In this document: positions 1 to 8,780 of the stretch, in pieces
Layout: every line of letters starts with the position of its first letter
Numbering within the stretch: the first letter of the stretch is position 1
Source of the DNA: Campylobacter gastrosuis
Lineage (GTDB): Bacteria > Campylobacterota > Campylobacteria > Campylobacterales > Campylobacteraceae
Direction: 5' to 3'
Length of the DNA: 64,000 bases
Assembly: GCF_030249845.1 (NCBI RefSeq)
Contig: NZ_JANURM010000004.1
Location: 62,001-126,000, forward strand
Position numbers and translations under genes: made by a program
Notes under the pieces: generated by a model
Told to the model about the DNA's origin: nothing
Seen by the model: only the letters and a program-made list of their open reading frames with translations
The model's database searches: none

Positions 1-583
1 TGTTGAGGAGCTTCTTAAAAAAACCGATGAACTTAGCACAAATATCGTAAAACTTCAAATGCAAATAGAAAATCAAGAAGCCGAGTTTAATCGTAGGCTA
101 GAAGCCCAAACTTCACGTGCGTTTGAGGATGGCAAAAGCGAGGGTTTAAACGAAGCAAGTGCAAATTTTGACGCAAAAATTGCCGAGTTAAACGAGCGGT
201 TTAACTCATCTGTGGCTAAAATTTCAGCCAAATTTGACGCCCTTGATGAGTTTGTGGCTAAAAACGAGGATGAGCTTGCTAAAACAGCAATAAATGTCGC
301 AAAACAGGTTATTGAGAGTGAAATTTCGCAGCACTCATCAAAAATCGCCTTTAATCTTGCAAAGACGCTTTTAGGCGAGATTAAGGACGCAAAAGACATC
401 ACACTTCGTGTAAATCCAAGCGATAGCGAGTATTTAACTCAAAATTTCAAAGGCAAAAATCACATAAAAATAGAAGCCGATGACGCCATAAGCAAGGGCG
501 GAGTAGTCATTACTAGCGAGGCTGGTAACATTGACGGCACGATTTTATCACGATTTGAGAAGCTAACAAATTTGGTAGGTTAA
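1..583 (+). CDS. fliH: Flagellar export regulator FliH (5' end outside window)
   Basis: FliH is the cytoplasmic partner and negative regulator of the flagellar export ATPase FliI and helps dock it at the export apparatus; a fliI gene lies at 46026-47336. The frame is open back to base 2 with no start codon, so the N-terminus is missing; an internal ATG at 59 would give a truncated form and is unlikely to be the start. The visible N-terminal part is a Glu/Lys/Asn/Ala-rich helical segment typical of FliH, followed by the more conserved C-terminal half (DAISKGGVVITSEAGNIDGT). Its stop is one base before dxs, and fliH-dxs-perR is the order I know from Campylobacter jejuni. Confidence 0.9.
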   Translation, partial: VEELLKKTDELSTNIVKLQMQIENQEAEFNRRLEAQTSRAFEDGKSEGLNEASANFDAKIAELNERFNSSVAKISAKFDALDEFVAKNEDELAKTAINVAKQVIESEISQHSSKIAFNLAKTLLGEIKDAKDITLRVNPSDSEYLTQNFKGKNHIKIEADDAISKGGVVITSEAGNIDGTILSRFEKLTNLVG

Positions 584-584
584 A

Positions 585-2411
585 ATGGACATTAAAAATT
601 ACAGCATTGATGAGTTAAAGCTACTTTGCAAGAATATTCGCACGCGAATTTTAGAAGTCGTAAGCAAAAACGGCGGACATCTTAGCTCAAATATTGGGGC
701 AGTTGAGCTAATCGTCGCTATGCACTACGTTTTTGACGTCAGCAAAGACCCATTTATCTTTGATGTCAGCCACCAGTGCTACGCTCACAAACTCTTAACT
801 GACCGCTGGGAGAGTTTTGCTACGCTTAGGCAGTTTGGCGGTATTAGCGGATTTTCAAAGCCAAAAGAAAGCAGTGCTGATTACTTCATAGCAGGGCATA
901 GCTCTACTTCTATATCTCTTGCTGTCGGTGCTGCAAAGGCTATAAATTTAAAGGGCGAAGACCGCTTGCCAGTCGCACTAATTGGCGATGGCTCAATGAG
1001 TGCTGGTATGGCGTATGAGGCGTTAAATGAGCTTGGCGACCGCAAATATCCTTGCGTGATTATTTTAAACGACAATGAGATGAGTATAAGTAAGCCAATT
1101 GGTGCGTTAAGCAAGTATTTAAGTCATATAATGGCTGGCGAGGCGTATCAGAAATTTAAAAGCGGAGTGGAGAAAATTCTAAGCTATATGCCAGATTCTG
1201 CAAACTATATGGCTAGGCGGATGGAGGAGGGCATTAGGCTTATTACGCCCGGAATTTTCTTTGAGGAGCTTGGACTTGAATACATTGGCCCAGTTAATGG
1301 GCACGATTTAAGCGACCTAATTGCCACATTTAAGACGGCAAAAACGATGAAAAAGCCAGTAATTATCCACGCTCAAACCCTAAAAGGCAAGGGCTATGAG
1401 AAGGCTGAGGGGCATTTTGCTAGTTGGCACGGCGTATCGCCATTTGATTTAGAAAGTGGCGAAGTGATTAAAAAAAGTAGCACCAAAAAATCGCCAACAG
1501 CTATTTTTAGCGAGCATCTTTTAAAAATGGCAGGCGAACATAAGGATATCGTTGGCGTAACAGCAGCAATGCCTACTGGCACTGGTATGGACGCACTGAT
1601 TGAAGCCTATCCAGAGCGTTTTTGGGACGTTGCTATTGCCGAACAGCACGCCGTAACCTCAATGGCAGCAATGGCAAAAGAGGGCTTTAAGCCGTTTGTC
1701 GTGATTTATTCAACCTTTCTTCAACGTGCATACGACCAGATTATCCACGATGCTTGTATCTTAAATTTAAATATGACCTTTGCTATGGATAGGGCTGGGA
1801 TTGTGGGCGAGGACGGCGAAACTCATCAGGGCGTTTTTGATATTAGCTATCTTAATTTAATCCCAAATATTGTGCTTTTTGCCCCAAGGTCTGAAAATTC
1901 TCTAAAACTTGCAATGCAGTTTGCCTACGATTACAAGGGCGTGAGTGCATTTAGGTATCCTCGTGGTGCGTTTTTGCTTGATGAGGCGGAGTTTGGTGCT
2001 AAAAATTTCACGCTTGGCAGGGGCGAAATTTTAAGCAGCGGTAGCAGTGATGTCGCTTTAATCGGCTATGGCAACGGCGTTGGCAAGGCAAACGAGGTAG
2101 GTAAAATTCTGCCATTTAGCACGACTTTGGTTGATTTAGTTTTCATTAAACCGCTTGATGAGGCACTTTTGCTTGATTTAGCCAAAAAGCACAAAAGGTG
2201 GTATATCATCAGCGACAGCGTGAAAAAGGGCGGTGTTGGCGAAATTTTGGCTGGATTTTTACAATCCCATAAAATTTTTGATGTCAAAATTGTAAGTTTT
2301 GAGTATGATGATAAATTTATCACTCACGGCAGTGCAAATTTGGTTGAGCAAAGTCTTGGAATTTTAGCCGAGCAGATCGCCGATAAGATTACAAACGATA
2401 ATTTATATTAA
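585..2411 (+). CDS. dxs: 1-deoxy-D-xylulose-5-phosphate synthase
   Basis: Dxs is the thiamine-diphosphate enzyme that condenses pyruvate and glyceraldehyde-3-phosphate in the first step of the MEP isoprenoid pathway. The 608-residue length is normal. Visible marks include the N-terminal GGHLSSNIGAVELIVAMHYVF, the ThDP-binding GDGSMSAGMAYEALNELG segment near residue 130-150 and the AEQHAVTSMAAMA segment near residue 355. The transketolase-like central and C-terminal domains are complete. The ATG lies one base after the fliH stop, so the gene is probably co-transcribed with fliH. Nothing unusual was seen. Confidence 0.97.
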   Translation: MDIKNYSIDELKLLCKNIRTRILEVVSKNGGHLSSNIGAVELIVAMHYVFDVSKDPFIFDVSHQCYAHKLLTDRWESFATLRQFGGISGFSKPKESSADYFIAGHSSTSISLAVGAAKAINLKGEDRLPVALIGDGSMSAGMAYEALNELGDRKYPCVIILNDNEMSISKPIGALSKYLSHIMAGEAYQKFKSGVEKILSYMPDSANYMARRMEEGIRLITPGIFFEELGLEYIGPVNGHDLSDLIATFKTAKTMKKPVIIHAQTLKGKGYEKAEGHFASWHGVSPFDLESGEVIKKSSTKKSPTAIFSEHLLKMAGEHKDIVGVTAAMPTGTGMDALIEAYPERFWDVAIAEQHAVTSMAAMAKEGFKPFVVIYSTFLQRAYDQIIHDACILNLNMTFAMDRAGIVGEDGETHQGVFDISYLNLIPNIVLFAPRSENSLKLAMQFAYDYKGVSAFRYPRGAFLLDEAEFGAKNFTLGRGEILSSGSSDVALIGYGNGVGKANEVGKILPFSTTLVDLVFIKPLDEALLLDLAKKHKRWYIISDSVKKGGVGEILAGFLQSHKIFDVKIVSFEYDDKFITHGSANLVEQSLGILAEQIADKITNDNLY

Positions 2412-2473
2412 TTAATAAAGAGCTTTTTAAGCACTATTTTTGTATATTTTGAAAATTTTTTAAAAGGAGTTTG

Positions 2474-2884
2474 ATGCAACACGTTTCGTTGTTAAAACGT
2501 TTTGGTCTTAAAGTTACGCCTCAAAGGCTTAGCGTTTTAAAAATTTTAGACAAGCACACGCACCCGACAATTGATGAGCTTTATGACGAGATTAAAAAAG
2601 ATAGCCCGTCAGTTTCACTTGCCACCGTTTATAAAAATTTAAACACATTAAAAGATGAGGGGCTTGTCATTGAGGTAAATATCGTAAATCAAAAACCACG
2701 ATATGATATCTATGAATATCCGCATATCCACGTTGTTTGCGAGGGCTGTGGCTGTGTGAGCGACCTATCTTACGATGATGCTGGGCTTAGCGAGTATCAG
2801 GAGCGACTTGAAAAGAAGCTGGGTAATATCGTAGAGAGCCTAAACATAGTCGCTAGCGTAAAAACCTGCAAAAATTGTATGTAA
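2474..2884 (+). CDS. perR: Fur-family peroxide regulator PerR
   Basis: This 136-residue Fur-family repressor has the N-terminal winged helix (KVTPQRLSVLKILDKHTHPT, then SLATVYKNLNTLKDEGLV), a middle histidine cluster (EYPHIHVVC) and two CxxC zinc motifs (CEGCGC and CKNC at the C-terminus). The call PerR rather than Fur rests on its place directly after dxs, the position of perR in C. jejuni, and on the short C-terminus. AAGGAG at 2464-2469 fits the ATG at 2474; an in-frame TTG three bases upstream is too close to it. PerR would repress katA and ahpC-type genes with Fe(II) or Mn(II) as co-factor. Confidence 0.88.
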   Translation: MQHVSLLKRFGLKVTPQRLSVLKILDKHTHPTIDELYDEIKKDSPSVSLATVYKNLNTLKDEGLVIEVNIVNQKPRYDIYEYPHIHVVCEGCGCVSDLSYDDAGLSEYQERLEKKLGNIVESLNIVASVKTCKNCM

Positions 2885-2934
2885 ATAAGTTAGCTTATTT
2901 TGCCATTTAGCACGAATTAAATTTATAATTGTAT

Positions 2935-2954
2935 GTAAAGCCAAACGGCTTTAC
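2935..2954 (-). terminator. Hairpin between perR and fliO
   Basis: A perfect 8-bp inverted repeat (GTAAAGCC, loop AAAC, GGCTTTAC) overlaps the fliO stop codon. On the minus strand it is followed by an AT-rich rather than pure T run, so it is a plausible but weak intrinsic terminator for the fliO operon. It sits between convergent genes. Confidence 0.5.
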
Positions 2955-3760
2955 TCCACGTTTAATCTATCTTTGTAGCTGTTTATGCTGTTTTGCCTGT
3001 CTTGCAGGTAGTTGCCAAGTCGCTTTTTATTCTCTTCAAAAAATGTTGCAAAGTCCTCTTCGTTTTGAATTTTATCCTCGCCAAAGCTATCAAGTAAGAC
3101 ATTTGAGGTGCCTACTAAAACTAGGAATTTTCGGTTCTCATAGCTTAAAAGCACGACCTTATTTTGCCTATCAAGGTATCGCTCATAAAGTATATCAACC
3201 TTTGCGTTTTGGTTTTTTGTAAGCCAGCTCATTGAGTTTGATTTTTTGCCATTTAGCACGAATTTTTTAAGCACAAAGAGTGCTAAAAGCAGACCAAAAA
3301 GCACCAAAAGCACCACAATGTAGCGTGTGTCAATCACGCTCTCATCGCTATTTTGCCTTTGTTGTTCTATTTTTACACTAGCTTGTGGGATATTTGCCAA
3401 ATCGGCATTTGGTGTGACTCTAATCCTTAAACCAAAGCCGTCAATTGCCTTTGAGGCACTTACGATGATTTGATCGCTTGATTTTAAATTTATAATTAGT
3501 GAGCTTTGGGTCGGCTCAATTTCTAACTCCTGCACGATTGGCGAATTTATGGCTTTGTTGATGTTTTGCTCGTAGTTTAGGGAGTTTAGCACGATTGAGG
3601 TTCTATCTTTTGTGCGTCTTTGAAAGATATTGCCCTCATAAGGTGCATCAAAACTTAGCATTATATCAACCCTGTCGTTTCGCTCATAGACGTTATAAGT
3701 GAGTAAATTTGTAGCAAAAAGTGGTGCGATAAGCATAAAAACGAGTGCGAAAATTCTCAT
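2951..3760 (-). CDS. fliO: Flagellar export-gate protein FliO-like
   Basis: This 269-residue protein has an N-terminal signal-like segment (MRIFALVFMLIAPLFA), an extracytoplasmic beta-rich region to about residue 140, one transmembrane helix near 145-170 (YIVVLLVLFGLLLALFVL), and a C-terminal cytoplasmic domain. This is the architecture of epsilonproteobacterial FliO, which assists assembly of the FliP ring of the flagellar export gate and is encoded next to fliN in Helicobacter and Campylobacter. The ATG overlaps the fliN stop by four bases, so translation is probably coupled. Primary sequence alone would not identify it; position and topology do. Confidence 0.75.
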   Translation of the reverse strand: MRIFALVFMLIAPLFATNLLTYNVYERNDRVDIMLSFDAPYEGNIFQRRTKDRTSIVLNSLNYEQNINKAINSPIVQELEIEPTQSSLIINLKSSDQIIVSASKAIDGFGLRIRVTPNADLANIPQASVKIEQQRQNSDESVIDTRYIVVLLVLFGLLLALFVLKKFVLNGKKSNSMSWLTKNQNAKVDILYERYLDRQNKVVLLSYENRKFLVLVGTSNVLLDSFGEDKIQNEEDFATFFEENKKRLGNYLQDRQNSINSYKDRLNVE

Positions 3761-4074
3761 AAAAGCTCTTTTTTGAAGTATTGAATTACTGATTTTGAGT
3801 CTAAAATTTCATTGATACGAATCGCCAAATTTCGCTCATAAACCATAACTTCGCCCTTGCCAAAAATTCTGTTATTTATGTATAGCTCCACGCTCTCACC
3901 AGCTGGTTTTTCAAGGTCAATGACCGAGCCCGGCTCAAATTTTAAAAGCTCATTTATGCTTATTGTGGTCGTGCCAAGCTCGGCTATAAAATCAACGCTA
4001 ATGTCCATAAGCTCATCGTAACTCTTAAAAAGTCCGATGTGACCTAGCGTTTCTATCGCTTCTTCTTCGTTCAT
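3757..4074 (-). CDS. fliN: Flagellar C-ring switch protein FliN
   Basis: FliN forms the base of the flagellar C ring with FliM and takes part in switching and export docking. The 105-residue protein is essentially one SpoA domain: a short leader, then the pattern MDISVDFIAELGTTTISINE, LLKFEPGSVIDLEKPAGESV, and IFGKGEVMVYERNLAIRI, which is diagnostic of FliN/SpoA. It overlaps the CheX-like gene upstream by four bases (ATGA) and fliO downstream by four bases, giving a tightly coupled three-gene unit. Confidence 0.95.
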   Translation of the reverse strand: MNEEEAIETLGHIGLFKSYDELMDISVDFIAELGTTTISINELLKFEPGSVIDLEKPAGESVELYINNRIFGKGEVMVYERNLAIRINEILDSKSVIQYFKKELL

Positions 4075-4490
4075 ACCCTTTTAAATCCTATGCTAAATGT
4101 GCGGTTTTTCATTTTATAGATTAGTTTTTCATCAAGTTTGACGTTAAAATTTGCCACTTCGCCTAAAAATTCAGGTGTGCCAAGCTTATAATTACTGCCG
4201 TCAGTTTCGCTTAAAATAATCTTTGCCTTGCCGACAATTTGATTTGCAATCTCTTTACAAAGGTCGTCTAAATCGGCATCTTGCAAATCTTTTGAGCCAA
4301 AAAATGCCCTTGCAAAGTGTTTTAGTGTATCTTTTTTAAAAAATAGATAAAAATGAAACTCCACGCCGTCTTTATAAAGTGGTATGCTTGAACCATAAAA
4401 GCCCTTGCCTAGCGTGTTTGCGCTCTCTACTTCAAAGCCTAGCGTCTTGGTGCAAAGAAATTTTACCGCACTATCTACAATAGATTTCAT
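4071..4490 (-). CDS. CheX/CheC-like protein upstream of fliN
   Basis: A 139-residue protein without a signal or membrane segment. The stretch DLDDLCKEIANQIVGKAKI near residues 80-95 keeps the E-x2-N-x3-G pattern of the CheC/CheX/FliY phosphatase helix, and the strand pattern around it fits a CheX-like fold. In C. jejuni an unnamed gene occupies the same place before fliN. Known CheX/CheC proteins dephosphorylate CheY-P, so a motor-associated phosphatase role is possible but is inferred only. GGGGAG lies before the ATG, and the stop overlaps the fliN start by four bases. Confidence 0.6.
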   Translation of the reverse strand: MKSIVDSAVKFLCTKTLGFEVESANTLGKGFYGSSIPLYKDGVEFHFYLFFKKDTLKHFARAFFGSKDLQDADLDDLCKEIANQIVGKAKIILSETDGSNYKLGTPEFLGEVANFNVKLDEKLIYKMKNRTFSIGFKRV

Positions 4491-4555
4491 ACTCTCCCCT
4501 TTGGGTTTCGATTTATTTTTTATTATACTTTTATGTTTATAAATTCACTCTAAAT

Positions 4556-5308
4556 TTAGCCAAAAAGCTCACTTATCTTTTCATTTAGCTCTTTGCCGCT
4601 AAAATTTGCTGTTAATTTTACAATCTGTGTGCCTATTATCGCGCCGTTTGCATATGATTTTACGGCTTTAACGTCATCTTTGTTTTTTATACCAAAGCCA
4701 ACGGCAACTGGCAGGTCGCTTTTTTGCTTTAACTCGCCGACTAACTTAGCCAAACGCTCGTGCCCAGCGGACTTTGAGCCACTTACGCCAATGGCTCCGA
4801 TAGCATAGATAAAGCCACTGCCACGAGTTAAAATTTCATCAGTCCTGTAAGCTGATGTCACGCTAATTAGTGGCACGAGAGCTAGGTTGTATTTTTTACA
4901 AAGCTCAAAAACTTCGCCGTTTTCTTCAAAAGGCAGATCTGGTATGATAAATCCGCTAACACCGCACTCTGCGCTTTTTTTGATGAAATTTTCAGTGCCA
5001 TAAGCAAAGATAAGGTTAAAATAGACTAAAAATACGATTGGCTTGTGAAATTTACCCTTGCAATCATCTAAAATTTCAAAGATCGTATCGGTATTTACGC
5101 CCTTTGCGGCCGTGCTAAAACTAGCCTCGGCAATTAGTTTGCCATCAGCGAGTGGATCAGAGTAGGGAATTCCAAGTTCAAGTAGGTCAAGGCAGCTCTC
5201 ATCGTAGTTTGCCAAAAACTCTTTTGTATGCTCAACGCTTGGATAACCAGCCACGATATAGCCGATATTTGCCTTTTTGCCGTTAAATGCTTTTGCGATT
5301 TTATCCAT
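4556..5308 (-). CDS. trpA: Tryptophan synthase alpha subunit
   Basis: TrpA cleaves indole-3-glycerol phosphate to indole, which is passed to TrpB. The TIM-barrel motifs are present: [13 protein letters not shown] with the catalytic Asp region, [28 protein letters not shown] and [16 protein letters not shown]. The ATG at 5308 gives 250 residues, overlaps trpB by eight bases and has AAGGAA about six bases upstream; an alternative ATG at 5326 lies deeper in trpB and lacks a comparable site. It is the last trp gene of the run; a 65-base gap separates it from the flagellar unit. Confidence 0.95.
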   Translation of the reverse strand: MDKIAKAFNGKKANIGYIVAGYPSVEHTKEFLANYDESCLDLLELGIPYSDPLADGKLIAEASFSTAAKGVNTDTIFEILDDCKGKFHKPIVFLVYFNLIFAYGTENFIKKSAECGVSGFIIPDLPFEENGEVFELCKKYNLALVPLISVTSAYRTDEILTRGSGFIYAIGAIGVSGSKSAGHERLAKLVGELKQKSDLPVAVGFGIKNKDDVKAVKSYANGAIIGTQIVKLTANFSGKELNEKISELFG

Positions 5309-6482
5309 AAATTTTTCCTTTTTCATAGCTCATAATTGTGTTTATATCCTTATCGCCTCTGCCTGAAATATTTACGATGATTGTCTTTTTTTCGCTTAAA
5401 TTTGGGCAGAGTTTTTCAAGATAGGCTAGCGCGTGTGAGCTTTCAATGGCTGGGATTATGCCCTCTAAACGGCTTAGAAGTTTTAGGGCGTTTATGCACT
5501 CATCATCGGTTATGGCTTCGTATTTTACGCGACCACTCGTGTGTAAATGAGCGTGCTGCGGCCCAACGCCCGGATAGTCAAGCCCAGCTGAAATGCTATG
5601 AACCTCATCAATCATACCAAATTTATCCTGCAAAACGATCGTTTTCATTCCGTGGATAATGCCGTCCCTGCCGTTTGTAAGCGTGGCTGCGTGATATGGC
5701 GTGTCCGCCCCAAGCCCACCAGCTTCAATGCCTACTAAACGGACGCTAGTGTCAGCTAAAAATTCATTAAAAATTCCAATCGCATTGCTACCACCGCCAA
5801 CACAAGCGATGATGTAATCGGCTTTGACGCCGTGTTCGTTTAGCTGTGCCTTGGTTTCACGTCCGATCACGTTTTGAAAATCCCTAACGATCATCGGATA
5901 AGGGTGCGGACCAACTGCTGAGCCGATGACGTAAAATACGCTCTCAATCTCATTTACCCACGCCTGAATGGCAGCCGTTGTCGCCTCTTTTAGCGTTTTT
6001 AAGCCCTCATCTATGCTTACCAAATTTGCGCCAAGAAGCTTCATTCGGTAGGCGTTTAGCTCCTGCCTAGCGATATCAACCGCGCCCATATAAACGTCGC
6101 ACTCTAAGCCCAAAAGTGCTGCCGCAGTCGCAGTCGCAACGCCGTGCTGACCAGCGCCGGTTTCGGCTAGGATTTTCTTTTTGCCCATTTTTTTTGCCAA
6201 AAGTGCTTGTGCTAGGGCGTTGTTTATCTTGTGAGCACCCGTGTGATTTAGGTCTTCACGCTTTAAGTAAATCTCGTGTCCGTAGTGCTTTGAGAGGCGT
6301 TTTGCGTGATAAAGTGGGCTTGGGCGACCGACATAATTTTTAAGCAAATCATCAAGCTCGGCTTTAAATTCGCTCGTTTTTGCGATTTTTTCATACGCAT
6401 TTTCTAACTCATCAAGCGCAAACATCGCAGTTTCAGGCACAAACTGCCCGCCGTAATTTCCGAAGTATGATTTTGGGTTCAT
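5301..6482 (-). CDS. trpB: Tryptophan synthase beta subunit
   Basis: TrpB joins indole and serine using pyridoxal phosphate. The 393-residue protein carries the PLP lysine motif ([17 protein letters not shown], near residue 83-90), the phosphate-binding glycine loop [10 protein letters not shown], and GRPSPLYHA near the N-terminus, all typical. AAGGAT lies a few bases before the ATG. In Campylobacter trpB normally follows trpF directly. Here a 2.26-kb AAA ATPase gene sits between them, with 39 bases before trpB. Confidence 0.98.
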   Translation of the reverse strand: MNPKSYFGNYGGQFVPETAMFALDELENAYEKIAKTSEFKAELDDLLKNYVGRPSPLYHAKRLSKHYGHEIYLKREDLNHTGAHKINNALAQALLAKKMGKKKILAETGAGQHGVATATAAALLGLECDVYMGAVDIARQELNAYRMKLLGANLVSIDEGLKTLKEATTAAIQAWVNEIESVFYVIGSAVGPHPYPMIVRDFQNVIGRETKAQLNEHGVKADYIIACVGGGSNAIGIFNEFLADTSVRLVGIEAGGLGADTPYHAATLTNGRDGIIHGMKTIVLQDKFGMIDEVHSISAGLDYPGVGPQHAHLHTSGRVKYEAITDDECINALKLLSRLEGIIPAIESSHALAYLEKLCPNLSEKKTIIVNISGRGDKDINTIMSYEKGKIYG

Positions 6483-6521
6483 TTTTATCCTTTTTGCTTA
6501 GCTATTTTATTTGAAATTTTC

Positions 6522-8780
6522 TTAATTTTTGCACGACTTTGACCACTCTTTTATATTTTCTACTTGTGAATCACTTAGATATTTTTGCAAATGCGTTTTA
6601 TGTAATAAATATAAAAGCGATAAAACATCCTTTGCAGTTTTTATCTTTTCATCTTGGCTAATGTGTGAGAAAAAATCAAGAGCTTTTGTCCTGTTTTCTG
6701 CGTGACTTTCGCCGTGTAGAACCAAACGATACATTAAATTTTCAAAATATTTTTTCTCTTCTGGTTGTAAATTTGATGTAATTAATTCATCTGTTACGAT
6801 TTTATCTATACCACACTGATAATTAAAAGTCCCAAATGCCTCTAAAACCTTTCTCATAATATTGCCGATACTTATATTACTGGTGTTGTCGGTTGAGTTG
6901 TTGGCATAATTATAAATTTCTTGCAAAAGCATTTTGTATTCTGAATATTTTTTATCAAAATCAAACATCTTTTGCTCTTTTAGCTCCTTTTGGCAAAACG
7001 GCAAATCCCCAATAATTTTTTGTAAATCAAATGCACTCATTAAATCGTGTGTTAAAACTATCATTTTACTTGTATTGCAACTATTGATGATCTGTTTTAT
7101 CTGATAGTTTAAAAACGACATAATGCCAACTTTGTTTTCAAAATCAAAACTAGAAATTGGATCATCTATCACTATAAATTTTGGCTTTTTATAAAGCTCA
7201 CTTTCGCTTTCATTAGAAAAAATTTCAGTAAAAAAGTAGCTAAGTGCAATAGCATTTCGCTCACCAGTAGATACATCTTTTGCTTTTATGCTTTTTTGTT
7301 TTGATTTTAAAACATATTGCTCATCTTTTATTTCAAGTTGCAATCTATTTTCATCAAAAAATATATATTTTAGATGTTTGTTAATCTGCTCTTGTGCTAT
7401 TTTTATCTGTGCTTTTTGTGAGTTTAACTGCTCTTGAAGTTTTTTTATGCACTCTAAGCGTTTGTTGTTGTGAGCATTTTTGCTCTCTAAATCATTTTTA
7501 TTTCTTAGCTTTTCTTGATAATCTTTAAAGTCTTGCTCTATTTGCAAAAAGGCTAATTGGTTATTTAATATCTCTAATTTGGTTTTTAACTCATTTGACT
7601 TTGCTTTTTGCTCTTGAAATTCTTCTCTTTTTTTCTCTAAAATCGCTAATTTTTGATTAATTTCATCTGCAAAATTTTCATCTAAGACTAATGGCACAAA
7701 TGGTCTTTTAATTTTTTCATCTATTTTTGAATTTAGTTGTTTTTTAAACTCTTCTAGTTTTAACCTTGTGTCACTAAATAGTTTATCGTCTAGTTCATTC
7801 GTTTGCTCTGGAATTTGAAAATTATTAAATAAAATTTTTTGATTTTCTAACTCTTGTTTATGATTTTGTATATCTTTGTTAAAGATATTTTCTAAAATAG
7901 ATAAAATTTCTTGTTTATATTCGTTTGTTAATTTTGAAAAACAATATGGACAAATCTCCCTATTGCTACTCATAATGTTTCGCGTAACCTCTTCATTTTG
8001 TATAGCCTGTTTTATTTGTTCTTGCTCCTCATTAAGCGATGTTTGTTTTACTTGATATGACAAAAGCCTTTTAATGTCATTTATATTAATTTGTTCTATT
8101 TTATTATCAAAACTTATATCGTTTCTTATTTTTTGATATTCACTTAGTTTGTTATTAAATTCACCTTTTAGTTGCTCTTTGTCTGCTTGTGTGGCGTAAT
8201 TTTCAAAAATATCTTTTGCAAAATATATTGTTTTATTTTGTAAATTTTTATTTTTGTTTCCTAAAATATCTCTTTCTCTTTCGGCAAATTCGGCTTTTAA
8301 AATTTCTATTATTTTATTTTCATATTTTTGTGGGTTATCGGTGTTTTGGATTTCGCTATATATTTTAAGCCTGTTTTCGTATTCGTTTTTTCTATTTGTC
8401 TTTAAATCACAGATGTTTTGTAGTTTTTTAAGCTTAGTATCTAGCTCTACGGCATCTCCAATTAACACTATTGTGTCTAATCCATCATCTTTAATTTTGA
8501 TTTTTTCATCAATATATTTTTCATTAAAGACAAAAATTTGATCTTTTTGATATTGTGTAAGCTCTATTTCTTGGTTGCTATTATCTAAAATTTTGCTTGT
8601 TATGAAATTTAGATCATTAGTTTTTAATGCATTAAATGCCTGTGAAATGGTGCTTTTACCACTCCCGTTTTTGCCGTAAATTAAGCAAAATCTATGATGA
8701 TTTTCTTTAAAAAATTCCAAAATTGTTTCATTTTGAAAACATTTTCCTTGCACGTTTAATTTACAAAAATTTTCAAACAT
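6522..8780 (-). CDS. RloC-like anticodon-nuclease ATPase (zinc-hook SMC-type)
   Basis: This 752-residue protein has the plan of RloC, a tRNA wobble-nucleotide-excising phage-defence nuclease of the AAA_13 group. It shows Walker A GKNGSGKST (36-44), long coiled coils around a CPYC zinc-hook motif (277-280), an ABC signature STGERNA (504-510), Walker B FIVIDD (535-540) and a switch His in LTHD. The C-terminal domain holds R643-x3-E647 and His689/His693, resembling the Arg-Glu-His triad described for PrrC/RloC. Its ATG overlaps the trpF stop by eight bases, so it is coupled into the trp operon. Codon use is more AT-rich than in the trp genes, which suggests transfer. Other AAA_13 proteins without proven nuclease activity cannot be excluded. 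Confidence 0.72.
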   Translation of the reverse strand: MFENFCKLNVQGKCFQNETILEFFKENHHRFCLIYGKNGSGKSTISQAFNALKTNDLNFITSKILDNSNQEIELTQYQKDQIFVFNEKYIDEKIKIKDDGLDTIVLIGDAVELDTKLKKLQNICDLKTNRKNEYENRLKIYSEIQNTDNPQKYENKIIEILKAEFAERERDILGNKNKNLQNKTIYFAKDIFENYATQADKEQLKGEFNNKLSEYQKIRNDISFDNKIEQININDIKRLLSYQVKQTSLNEEQEQIKQAIQNEEVTRNIMSSNREICPYCFSKLTNEYKQEILSILENIFNKDIQNHKQELENQKILFNNFQIPEQTNELDDKLFSDTRLKLEEFKKQLNSKIDEKIKRPFVPLVLDENFADEINQKLAILEKKREEFQEQKAKSNELKTKLEILNNQLAFLQIEQDFKDYQEKLRNKNDLESKNAHNNKRLECIKKLQEQLNSQKAQIKIAQEQINKHLKYIFFDENRLQLEIKDEQYVLKSKQKSIKAKDVSTGERNAIALSYFFTEIFSNESESELYKKPKFIVIDDPISSFDFENKVGIMSFLNYQIKQIINSCNTSKMIVLTHDLMSAFDLQKIIGDLPFCQKELKEQKMFDFDKKYSEYKMLLQEIYNYANNSTDNTSNISIGNIMRKVLEAFGTFNYQCGIDKIVTDELITSNLQPEEKKYFENLMYRLVLHGESHAENRTKALDFFSHISQDEKIKTAKDVLSLLYLLHKTHLQKYLSDSQVENIKEWSKSCKN

